Shown here: positions 10,684 to 19,933 of the stretch, piece after piece
Layout: each line of letters begins with the position of its first letter
Position numbering within the stretch: the stretch's first letter is position 1
Program-made: the position numbers and the translations under genes
Assembly (NCBI GenBank): GCA_958450365.1
Contig: CAUEEP010000925.1
Location: 806,001 to 870,000, forward strand
Reading direction: 5' to 3'
DNA: 64,000 nucleotides
Source: Mesorhabditis belari
Lineage: Eukaryota; Nematoda; Chromadorea; Rhabditida; Rhabditidae
Notes under the pieces: generated by a model
What the model was told of the DNA's origin: nothing
The model's database searches: none
The model's input: only the letters and a program-made list of their open reading frames with translations

Positions 10684-12129
10684 ATGCCCACAGAAGATAA
10701 AAACCAAAAAGAACTGAAGAAACCAATTGGATTTGATGACAGAACAGAAGGGGTTATGGTTGAATCTGAGGAAAGGAAATATGAAAAGAGATTCGAGGCA
10801 GGTAGATGGGATCACATGGGGTTTGGATTCAACAGATCGGTCAAAAGTATAATGCGAGCTAAACTCCGAACACTAAATTATGCTGAAAGAGAGAAATTCT
10901 ACAAAGAAGCACCAAATATTGTTTCAAGATTAAAAGAAACTCAGACAAAAGAAACTCAGACATTCAAAGATGCTCGTTATGTGATTCAGGAAATATTGAG
11001 GGTAGAAGGATGGGAGGAAAATCTACATGAAAAGGATATTTATGAAATATTTGAATTGTTTGTTTTGGGAGATTTTAAAAAACAGGGCCTGGTAGAAAAC
11101 GATGCTTTTGTACTTCTTAAAAGTCACGAGGAGATTTGGACACAAAGTTTTTACATTTGGGAATGTTGTGCGGAGCTGATTGACGATTTCACAAAAATAA
11201 AAAGAGAGACATACACAACCAATTTCTATTTTCGCTGTTTTATTTCTCAATTGACTGGTGAGGGATGGATTCATATAAAAAGGGCTCAGTTTGTAAGTGA
11301 AGACTTAAGATTATGGAAAGAAATACCAGGAAAATGGGTAGACAATCCAAGAACTGAGATCTGGAGCTATGAAATTAAAGATGGAGACAAAAGACATGAA
11401 TTGCTTCATTTCTCCCATTACAAACACATCCCTCTTGAACGAATAATTGAGGCATTTAAAAAACAACAAAAAAGAGTGGAAAATACCATAAAATTAAACT
11501 TGAAATTTCTGACTCCAATAGAAGATTCGGAGAAAAATAATGTTCCATTTAATATTCAATCACTTCTGGATGAATCTTCTACATATAAAGGATTTGATGG
11601 ACCCCATCCCTTCCCCCACTACATATTCCAACTTAGAAATCCTCCTCGTTTAATTTGTCAAAATCATTCAGGGAAATGTCAAATGGATGGGTTTAGAACC
11701 ATGAAAAGATGGTCAAAGTTACCTAAAGGATTATACATGCCAGTATGTGGTAAAGTCACGGAAGATGGGGTTTGGGTTCTGGAAAATTACATGGATTGTA
11801 TCAGCTCTCATAGAGATCTGACTTTTGATTTCGGGCCATTCCCATTTCTATTTCTTTGCTGCCAAAATCTCTTAGATATTCCATTTTTGATTCTCTTGGA
11901 TCATCCAAATAATTATGAAAATGGGGAAAGTATTCCTGCATTTGATCTCAAGAAGGAATTACATCATATTGGTTTTGGAGTATTAAGAAAATACTTTCAA
12001 GGGTCAAAGCTCAAGGAGAGGGTCTATGCTTTGATCAAGATGGAATGGACGACACCCCACATTCGTTTGATTGATTATCAAGGCAATCCAAGAACAGAAT
12101 GGCTTAAGTTTGGGGCCGTGGCCGAATGA
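10684..12129 (+). CDS. Orphan family protein, copy A (481 aa, function unknown)
   Basis: A single uninterrupted 481-codon frame starting MPTEDKNQK. I do not recognise the family. Visible parts: a charged N-terminus (MVESEERKYEKRF, FYKEAPNIVSRLKE); an acidic helical middle (LHEKDIYEIFELFVLGDF); an aromatic block (TTNFYFRCFISQLTGEGW); a region PFPHYIFQLRNPPR followed by cysteines (ICQNHSGKCQMDG, MPVCGKV, YMDCISS); and a hydrophobic C-terminal domain (FLFLCCQNLLDIPFLILLDH, RLIDYQGNPRTEWL). There is no signal peptide. Relative to copy B, differences are substitutions and in-frame indels (for example a shorter linker near residue 295), consistent with selection on protein. The ATG overlaps a possible splice acceptor (ATGCCCACAG), so the true start may be MVESEE or an upstream exon. 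AATAAA lies at 12336-12341. Lies about 0.67 kb after the kinase on the same strand. Confidence 0.75.
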   Translation: MPTEDKNQKELKKPIGFDDRTEGVMVESEERKYEKRFEAGRWDHMGFGFNRSVKSIMRAKLRTLNYAEREKFYKEAPNIVSRLKETQTKETQTFKDARYVIQEILRVEGWEENLHEKDIYEIFELFVLGDFKKQGLVENDAFVLLKSHEEIWTQSFYIWECCAELIDDFTKIKRETYTTNFYFRCFISQLTGEGWIHIKRAQFVSEDLRLWKEIPGKWVDNPRTEIWSYEIKDGDKRHELLHFSHYKHIPLERIIEAFKKQQKRVENTIKLNLKFLTPIEDSEKNNVPFNIQSLLDESSTYKGFDGPHPFPHYIFQLRNPPRLICQNHSGKCQMDGFRTMKRWSKLPKGLYMPVCGKVTEDGVWVLENYMDCISSHRDLTFDFGPFPFLFLCCQNLLDIPFLILLDHPNNYENGESIPAFDLKKELHHIGFGVLRKYFQGSKLKERVYALIKMEWTTPHIRLIDYQGNPRTEWLKFGAVAE

Positions 12130-13430
12130 ATTATAGCTAATTCATCAACCAACGGGGGCCTGAATCAGTAGTTGAAGCTAAGGAAGTTATTAAAAAAGAA
12201 AGAAGAAAATCTTGGTTGCTCTGTATCCTAACCCTAGTCTTCCTGATTCCACAATTTCCAGATTTATTTTACTAGTCTAATTTTTGAACTCTTTCTGTCT
12301 TTATGCCAGTTGTTTTCTTTTATCTTCTACAACTGAATAAAATAATTATCGACATCGAACGTTTTACATTCTTGAAATCTTCACAAAACCGTCCATAAAA
12401 CGTCCTTTCTTCCCACCGTCAGTAATAAATGCAATTTCCAGATGAACACACACAAATAAGAGCAAGCTTTTAAAACGGATTTTCACCAAAAGGAGAATGG
12501 GAATGAAACTTTTAAAATCGTGATAAACATTTTCGAAATTATTCTAAAAGATTAAACATGGTGAATGTGTTCATACTTAGTCCATATTTAGTTTTAGTTT
12601 TTCCATCATTTTCTCTGACTTTTAAACGGATTTCTGTTCCTTTTTCGTTTTGTAGATATTCATTTACATCCATAGTCAAGTAGCTTTATTATTCTCATTG
12701 ATATGTTATTACTAAACTCAGAAAAAAAGAAAAGTCCGTAAAATTCACAAATGTACAAGCAACGATGAGAAAAGAAAAGAATGAGTACCAACAAATGAAG
12801 GAAACCCGTAAATGGAAGGAAACAATAACAGGAGAATCGGTGTATTCAGAAAAATGGGGGAAATATGGAAAAATTTGAGTGCTGAGTTGTGGTTTTGGGA
12901 GTTGGATGTGTAATTGGGAAACGTTTCTTCAAAACGGTCCTTTTCCTTTGCGGTTACGGTAGCTTTGGTCACGCTTTAGCTCGATGATATACTTTGTGAT
13001 CGAATCTTGTAAACACAACCTTTCTGGCGTACAGATTTTTTCGTTTTTTCTTGCAACAACGACCTGAGCACGCGAGAAATGATGTGTTTACAAGATTTGA
13101 TCACAAAGTCCACAGTGAAAAGGTGCCATCAGAGTTGGGCAGTTTTTGAAGATCAAAACGAATATGTCCTAACAATTAGCAAATTGAAGACGGGAGTTGA
13201 GGGATGAATGGAGGAGACAGGACGAGCACGCCTACGTGTTTGCATTAAATTATTGACTTGAGTTTTATACACCGCTATAACTTATAACTGCAACAACAGA
13301 TAACTTCAACAATTGATTTACAAAAGCTGGAACTTTCAAAAGTATCAGATTCAGCAGATAATTTTGAAAGATTTATTCGGTGATACATTTCTGAAAACTA
13401 CAGGTGCATAAAATTTATCTATATTATTCA
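12130..13430 (+). other. 3' UTR and downstream flank of module A
   Basis: 3' UTR with AATAAA at 12336-12341, then sequence shared with 21480-22640. Around 13081-13205 the frame matches the ORF remnant at 22490-22620 (HQSWAVFEDQNE.VLTI.KLKTG) but is interrupted. No independent gene is supported. Confidence 0.5.
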
Positions 13431-13735
13431 TCGAGAATACGTATGGAAACAGTTTTTTAAAAAGCAATAAAGCAATAAAGCAATAAACTTGGGGACAAAA
13501 ACGTAATAGTTTCGGTAGTCTAGTAGACTATGCACTAGACCACCGAAGCAGTCGTTAAGACAGCATGTGGCGTCTTCTTAAGGAATGCGATTTAGATATC
13601 TCGCGTTTACAAAGCGTTATGCAAAAGCTAGAAACGGATTCGAGATCCCCATGGCCGACTCTATAAGATGGATTTGGTCTCGTGTCAAAAGCACAGCTTA
13701 ACTCGATCCCCTTTCCTTGTTAGATCACGCCTTGC
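13430..13735 (-). repeat. tRNA-like repeat with foldback-family arm
   Basis: The right part (about 13590-13735: GGATTCGAGATCCCCATGG.., CGACTCTATAAGATGG.., and a final TCGATCCCCTTTCC) matches one arm of the foldback at 22.9-23.8 kb. The left part (13505-13560) is the reverse complement of the head of a tRNA-like unit (GGTGGTCTAGTGCATAG). A short AGCAATAA triplication at 13464-13485 marks the edge. Confidence 0.5.
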
Positions 13736-14266
13736 ACGGGGGGACACTGACTCTATTCTCCTAATAGTAGCATAAAGATAAAGTCAAGTTACTTTTCATA
13801 CGCTTTTCTCACATCGTGGTAGAGTTCTATGTAATAGTATTGACAAATTATTGCACGGATTTTCAACCAAGCTCTAGACTAGATTCAGATATAGAACAGC
13901 CGGAAATCGGATCAGTATCTTTTAAATCATATCTTTTTAAAACCTTTAAAGCAAAGCTAGATCTAGGACTGCGCTAACCCCGGACCTGGGCTAGTACAAT
14001 TCGTCAACGAGGAGGCTTTATCAGTGAAAGAAAAAATCTCACTCTTACTAGTTCCATTTCCTAACCGGTTCAATTGCCCACTTGCTGCACAACTCACTCA
14101 GCTGAGGGTCTGCTTCCCCTCTTCGATTCGATTGCCATCAATTCCCTCTCCCAAAATCCAGAATCAATCAATCTGGGAATAGAGTGGAGAGAAGAAAGAG
14201 AACCAACTGCAAAACGAAAAAAAAACAAACCAATTACAGGTTGTTTTCAAAGTTTTATGTATTTAT

Positions 14267-14780
14267 AGAATTGTTTAAGCAAGAATTGACTTGTTTTCTT
14301 GAATCAATCGACACAACCCGACCACCCCCAAACGCGAACATTTACGAATGGTGGAGAAATCATCAAATGGATTTTGAACTCTTATATCGGATAGCACAAG
14401 AACTCCTGACGGCGCCTGCTACAAGTTTCAGCTCTGAAAGAGTGTTTTCGTAAATTTTACTTGTTTAATTTAATTTATTTTATTTTAGTATTGCCGGTGT
14501 TTATCTAAATAATCCTCGTCGTCAACGGATTTCTGAAGACACGGCTATTAAACTTCTCAATATTTCATGTAACCAGGATCATGTGAGGTATCGCATTTTT
14601 TTCCAAATATGACTAAATGCTATTGGATTTAGGCGAAACACATGGCCATCAAGTAAAGAAGCACGTTACGGTTGGAGAACTGCTTATTCCCGCTATGCAG
14701 ATCTATCACAAAATGAGTGTGCCGAGGACGAAGGCGAAAATGAATGGTTTGCAATTGATTCGGAAGATAATTCTGGATAG
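14267..14780 (+). pseudogene. hAT transposase C-terminal dimerisation domain, 5'-truncated
   Basis: Three exons join in frame. Exon one, about 14267-14449, contains IYEWWRNHQMDF.., LLTAPATSFSSERVFS. Exon two, 14489-14587, contains IAGVYLNNPRRQRISEDTA and LLNISCNQDHVR. Exon three, 14633-14780, is an acidic tail ending in TAG. The WW..., LL..PA.S..SERVFS and ..R..L....A..LL.IS.N order is the C-terminal dimerisation domain of hAT transposases (Dimer_Tnp_hAT, PF05699). The RNase-H catalytic core is missing: upstream sequence (14100-14200) instead matches the kinase upstream region. The frame is open over about 140 codons, so it is either a young truncation or a retained domain. Confidence 0.8.
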
Positions 14781-14879
14781 ATATACTGTTATATACGTTT
14801 GTTATGTTTATGTTGTTGCATTTTTGTTGATAAATTTGTTAAGAAATCAATTAGCTTATCAAAGTACAATCGCTAAAAA

Positions 14880-15005
14880 TTTGAGTCAACCGAAACCGAA
14901 CCGAACCGACAAACTCAGTTTTCGGTTGAACCGAACCGAGCCGAAGATTTCGGTTGACTTCGGTTGAACCGAAACCGAAACCGAACCGAAAAGAGCCAAC
15001 CGAAA
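14880..15005. repeat. CCGAA/TTCGG low-complexity repeat
   Basis: Runs of ACCGAACCGA on one side and its complement TTCGGTTGAACCGA form a simple, partly palindromic repeat. Long open frames across it on both strands are a by-product of the repeat. Confidence 0.7.
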
Positions 15006-15021
15006 CACAAGTCTACAGTAA

Positions 15022-15392
15022 ACGCTTCGACAAACGGGCACCCGGCTAAAATTTACAAAGTCGGAGAGGCCCACGCCTTATACCATCTAGAAGTGGCTGA
15101 CATTCAAACTTATCTCGGTAATGCGAGAACGAACTACGAAGAGAAATTGAGAGTATTGACGTCTGGAGAAACACAAAGTTTTGATCTCAAGAGGCCCGAA
15201 ATCGAAAAAGGCAAACGACTAGAGCACTCGATCTTTCAAGGATTTAATTATCATCGAGGGAGGATCGTCGACCGAAGAGAAATCCCCAACGAAAGCATTG
15301 ACGATCTCTACAAGGATTTCCCCGATTGGACAATCTATCAGCATCTCCACGAGCAAACCAACGACATTTTCCAACAAGGCTTTCAAGTTTAG
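15022..15392 (+). CDS. Unknown protein fragment (about 120 aa) with paralogue at 3.4 kb
   Basis: The frame is open to a TAG stop and reads NGHPAKIYKVGEAH.., LEVADIQTYLGNARTNYEEK.., then LEHSIFQGFNYHRGRIVDRR, and ends DWTIYQHLHEQTNDIFQQGF. The first third is nearly the same as the minus-strand fragment at 3419-3520, so this is coding sequence that has been copied at least twice. No signal peptide, membrane span or known catalytic motif is seen. The 5' side is CCGAA repeat, so the real start is missing and I read it as the terminal exon of an unknown gene or transposon. Confidence 0.45.
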
Positions 15393-15949
15393 TTTTTCAA
15401 GAAGTCAGTCCTTCGAAAGTTGACTAGTGATTTGTAGAATAGTTTTGTCTTTGTCCTAACTGCCAAAGAAAATCCCTTCTTGCTTTGTGATTATGACAGT
15501 TATCAATCGAATTTTTTACTTTCATTTTTGTATTTATTTTGGGTGAGATTTGCTAATAAATGTTTATGTGAAATGTGTAAAAAACGGGTATTCAATGTTT
15601 GCTTCTTGAAGGAAACATTCTTTTCTTTTAAATAGCAAGTTTTTTAGATTGTCAAATCACAAAAACACGTTTAGATTTGGAAATTTTGATCTTTATAGCT
15701 AGAAGTTTTTGACCAAGGTCATTTTTACTCAAAAAAAACTATATTTTAAAAAAAGCCTATTATTCTTAGTTTTCTATAGAAATTTTTGTAAAACTGATCT
15801 TGCAAAGTTAACAAAGTGTTAAAAAGTTTTTCGATGGTCATTAAAATAATTTTCTTGTGTTGTGTTAGAATTTAAGAAATATACTTCGATTGAAATAAAC
15901 TTTATGATATGATTATTAGATTTTTGGACATAAATTTAAGAATTTAAGA

Positions 15950-16060
15950 AAGTGCCGAATTCGGCTTTCTATAGCCAATTCATTAACCAACAGGCTGCTA
16001 GAATCAGTAATCGAAGATTAAGAAGTCACTAAAAAGGGGCAAAAAAAATGCCTATTGCAT
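15950..16060 (+). repeat. Solo orphan-gene tail (stop-codon region)
   Basis: Matches the end of orphan copy B and the start of its 3' UTR (GTGCCGAATTCGGCTT.., ..TAGCCAATTCA..AACCAACAGG, then ATGCCTATTGCATCC). It joins head to head with the inverted fragment that follows. Confidence 0.6.
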
Positions 16061-16215
16061 CCTCTGTAACTCCAACATCAATATGAAGTTTCATCTTCAA
16101 ATCCAAACCAGGAATACTTTCCCCATTTTCCTAATTATTTGGATGATCCAAGAGAATCAAAAATGGAATATCTAAGAGATTTTGACTGCAAAGAAATAGA
16201 AATGGAGTTTCCATG
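16060..16215 (-). pseudogene. Inverted orphan C-terminal fragment with stop codon
   Basis: On the minus strand it encodes PFLFLCSQNLLDIPFLILL and DHPNN, then TAG where the other copies have TAT (Tyr), then ENGESIPGLDL. The stop and a small deletion near HIDVG show that it is dead. It is the only clearly inverted coding piece of this family in the window. Confidence 0.65.
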
Positions 16216-16219
16216 GGAC

Positions 16220-16784
16220 CAAAAGGCATTTTTTTCTATGTATTTTTGTATAAGTATTTTTTGTTAGAATGTTTAAAATGTTTAAGATCGATCCAAAAGA
16301 GATATTTTAAGCTAATAAAATTGAAAGGCATTTTTTCAATAAACCGTCTCGGGGAATTTGATTATAAGATTGTGCATTCATCTCGTCTCTCGTGCTAATT
16401 TTACACATCAATCCAAGGCATTCCAAATAATAAAACAATATTAATGGCATCGATGACAGGTGCTATATATGTTCTAGCTTTTAACGTTCACAATACAGCA
16501 CCCTTGAAGTTTATGCTTCGACTCGTAGATTGTTAGATTACGGTCTAATTTTCGCCGCCGAAAGGACAAAACCTCTAATACATGACCGCTTCGCCTTCCA
16601 AAACATTTTTAGTGCTTTTTGCTAAGGTTAACTTTTGTTTCGAGCTCTTTTGCCATATGAACAATATAAATATACACCAAATTGAAAAAGATAAGCCTAT
16701 GAACAATTAATTAATATTGCAGCATGAATGGGTAGATGCGATGTTTCACCCTTACGCTTTTTGCTCATAAAAATTCATCAACGA
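16220..16784. other. No gene seen
   Basis: AT-rich spacer between the inverted orphan fragment and copy B. No open frame with protein character and no repeat family recognised. Confidence 0.4.
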
Positions 16785-17898
16785 AAATAGCACTAAACCG
16801 AATCGAAGGGGTTTCTTCGTAAATCGTTGAACAAAGACAGTTTCAGAAAGAAACGTGGCAATCTGATAGGGCGAGTGAATAAAAACGAGAGATAAGGTCT
16901 TCTTGGTCAAGACCTTGACTCTTTTCAAACGCCGCCCAATCATATTTTTTTGTTGGCTCGACCAATCTTGCAATATGACTTGAAAAATTCAATTTTGGCT
17001 CCTTGTTCATTTTGATTATTTACAACCGGTCTCCGATTTAACTTCATTAATAAGGGTTCCGACTTAAAAACGTAACTCAAGGACCTAAAAACAAATAAAC
17101 TCTGCCAAATGATAAGTGTAACTAGTTTTAGTGTTTTGCAGAGCTCAGTTCAGAGCTGAATCTTCAAGGATTAGCTGTTTAGTCTAGGCACAGCGGTGAG
17201 CCGGATAGAAAAATTGCTGATGAAAACATAAAATTGAAACGTTTCGATCATATAACCAGTCAGATAAGAGCATCTACAGGGTGGCTAATAAGTAATGCCT
17301 GGACGCGTGTTACTTCTCGCGATTAGTTATAAACCTCATGAGCAACCTGTTAAAATGTTGTTAAGAGTCTAGAGACTCTAAATATTTGCATGAATTTTTC
17401 GGATTACAGCTGTGGAAAATTTCATTGCAATTCTTGTGCTTTTCAAGAAAGTCACTGTGCCCGAGGTCAATTCTAGGCTTCTCATACAAGTGGAATTTCA
17501 TTTATTCAGCTAAATTTTTAAATTTTGCTCCTAAATGTTGTCCTAAAGGTTCAATTTGGAAATAGTTTGGAATTATAAGGAATTATAATTAGCGAAGTGA
17601 CGATTATAAAAACGTTCTTTGTTCTAAGTTCTTTGTGGCTCTCCAAGCCGTTTTTGGATTGGGTCAAATTTAAGAAAAAAGTATTGAATAAGATTCAGTT
17701 TATTGTTATCCCTCTCCTTTTCTCAAAACCCAGAAACAATCAATATGGGCATAGAGTGGAGAGAAGAAAGAGATAAGGCATCCCTTTCTTGCAAAAGTTT
17801 TTGCCCTCACCTCCCAGCTGCTTTTAGAATTTTCATTTCATCTCCTCTTTTATAGTTTATATTATTAATTCTTTAGGTTAAAACTTGATCTGTGAAAA

Positions 17899-19087
17899 AT
17901 GACAACATCCAGAGAAGCGACAACAACATTTGTTGAACGTTTTATTGGGAGGGGAACAATGGGGCAAGTGTATGAATTGATTGGACACAAACCGTTGGTT
18001 ATTTTTAATCTATTCACTGCTGTGCTCAATATTAAAACTTTTGTAGAGGTTGTATTGTACTATAAGCTTCCTTGTTTAGCCCAGCTGTCATTAAATATAT
18101 GCTTTGTGGAAATGATGCACAATTGGAGACCTTCAAGAATGAATGTGAAGCTTTGAAGAAGATCTATCATGAAAATATTGTCCGATTGTATCGATATACA
18201 GAAGAAGGAATAAAAGTCGGAATTGTGATGGAATATTGTCAGAAGGGACGACTCAAGGGAGGTTGGGATTGGACCGAAATTGTTATATCTTAGAGTTTAG
18301 TGATCCTTGATCCAACAATTACATATTCAATGAACACTGTTCTCACCTGGGGAATCCAATTATTTGATGCCATTGATCACCTGTATCAGAAACACAAATT
18401 GGTACATCGAGATATCAAACCAGACAAGTAATATTCAGTGGTATAAATGTCGAAGTTCAATCCATTTATAGCATTTTTGTGACCAATGAATACCAGCTGA
18501 AGATTGGTGACTTCGGATTGGTAAAAGTAGTGGGAGATGGAACTGTTACGGGAACATTCGCTGGAACACAACGATATATGAGTCCACCTGAGATGAAGGA
18601 GGATGGGGTACAACGGGATGTTTATGAACAAATAAAGGAGGCTGATGCATCGGTTTGTTTTAACTTCTTTTCTACCCCATGATAACATATATTCATTCCA
18701 GAATTCCCATCGAAATGATGTCTACAGTCTGGGACTTGTTATGTGGGAAATCATTGAAAGGAGGTATTCATGTTTAAATGGTGACCTCCTTCGAGATATT
18801 AATAAGATTTCGAAACCACATTTTCATTGTTTTAGAACCATTTTTTCAAACTATGTGATGTATGGAGTCTTTGATCGTGACCAATTATTGATTGATATAG
18901 CACTCAAACGTGTGACTGAAATCGAATCACCTGAATGTCAATCAGAAATTCAAAGAATCATCTTGAGGTTTGGATTCAAGCTTTTCTTTTATATTTTAAG
19001 AATCCACCTATCAGATGTACTAACTTTCAACGTATCCATCGTCCACCAGCTTCTGAAGTCTTGGATTTCTTGAAACAAACACAGAAG
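17899..19087 (+). CDS. Protein kinase gene, copy B
   Basis: Exons inferred from splice motifs and frame: 17899-17997 (glycine loop GRGTMGQVY), 18080-18261 (AVIK; NECEAL; MEYCQKG hinge), 18301-18427 (VHRDIKPD), 18472-18652 (NIFV, DFG, GTQRYMSPPE), 18702-18763 (NDVYSLGLVMWEIIER), 18836-18967 (FDRDQLLIDIALKRVTEIES), 19015-19087 (FQRIHRPPASEVLDFLKQ). Introns are short (39-72 bp). Lys, Glu, HRD, DFG and PPE are all present, so a catalytically competent Ser/Thr-type domain is predicted. From exon 2 on, every junction is in phase. The exon 1-2 junction is not: all GT donors are phase 0 while the acceptor TTTAG|C needs phase 2, as in copy A. Either a non-GT donor, another first exon, or a shared defect applies. 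A strong donor (AAGGTAAGC) after 19087 predicts one more exon. The orphan ORF follows 0.85 kb downstream. Confidence 0.75.
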
Positions 19088-19933
19088 GTAAGCTTTTTTA
19101 AAAGAAGTTGATTTTCTCGTTGACTATTATATTGAGTTGGAAAGTATGAAATCTCGCAAAAGTTTAAGAATCTTTTGTGTTGAAATACGAGAGAACGACC
19201 GAGAGAACGAATTGAAGTTGACTTATGTTGACCTGGCATGTAAATCCGTGTTCCATCACTGAACTTCTTCTTTATTTCAAAATAGGGGAAACTTTAAAAT
19301 AGCCAGCCTTAAAATTTCAGCAAAATTCATGTTAAAACAATTAGAAAAGCACTTCTTGGTGATGATTTTCACGCCGAGCTGCGGACAAACATCTCCAAAA
19401 TAAGCATTCTCTGAGTGAAAACTGTCCAAATGCCCACTCTCTGGCATAGCTATTTTTGATTTCTATTCTATCTATTTTAATGGTAAAATAGGTAAATAGG
19501 AATAAAGGGAAATTTCGTGGTTCAAACAACGAGTAAAATACTGCAGAAAAGCGAGTTAATTTGTCGAAATACATTTCATACTTGGGTAATTGAACGAAAC
19601 ATAGCCGGCGGTATGCCAGAGAGTGGGCGTTTAGGCAGTTTCACTCAGAAAACGCTTTTTTTGGAGATGTTTGTCCGAAGATATGGTAGTCCTAAGAATT
19701 CTATATAAATCATGTAAATTCTAGTTATTTCAGAGGTTATTTTAAATGAGTACTAGCAGTAAATGGCAATTTGGGAAGTTGCATACTTAAAATAAGAAAA
19801 TAGGAGTGAAGGGAAATTTAGGAGGTTTCAGACTTTCCAACCGAATAGTTTAGTGAGTTTCCTTTTTGTTGAGATTTTATCCTTCGCAAATATAATAACC
19901 TAGGCAAATCAATTCATCTCTTCACTCTCTTTT

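Larger units (their letters stand above)
7710..14000 (+). repeat. Segmental duplication, copy A (kinase + orphan module)
   Basis: Colinear similarity to copy B (16785-24170) begins near 7710 (AACACTAAACCAAATCGAAG versus AGCACTAAACCGAATCGAAG at about 16790). It continues through the kinase promoter region, kinase exons, the roughly 0.7-kb spacer, the orphan ORF, its 3' UTR and flank, to about 14000. The offset drifts from about 9.05 kb at the kinase to 9.25 kb at the orphan, showing small indels. Copy B carries extra inserted DNA near its 3' end (foldback and poly-A/T tract at 22.9-23.8 kb). Confidence 0.75.

Noticed and set aside
14886..15074. Open frames across the CCGAA repeat
   Set aside because: Low-complexity palindromic repeat gives open frames on both strands.
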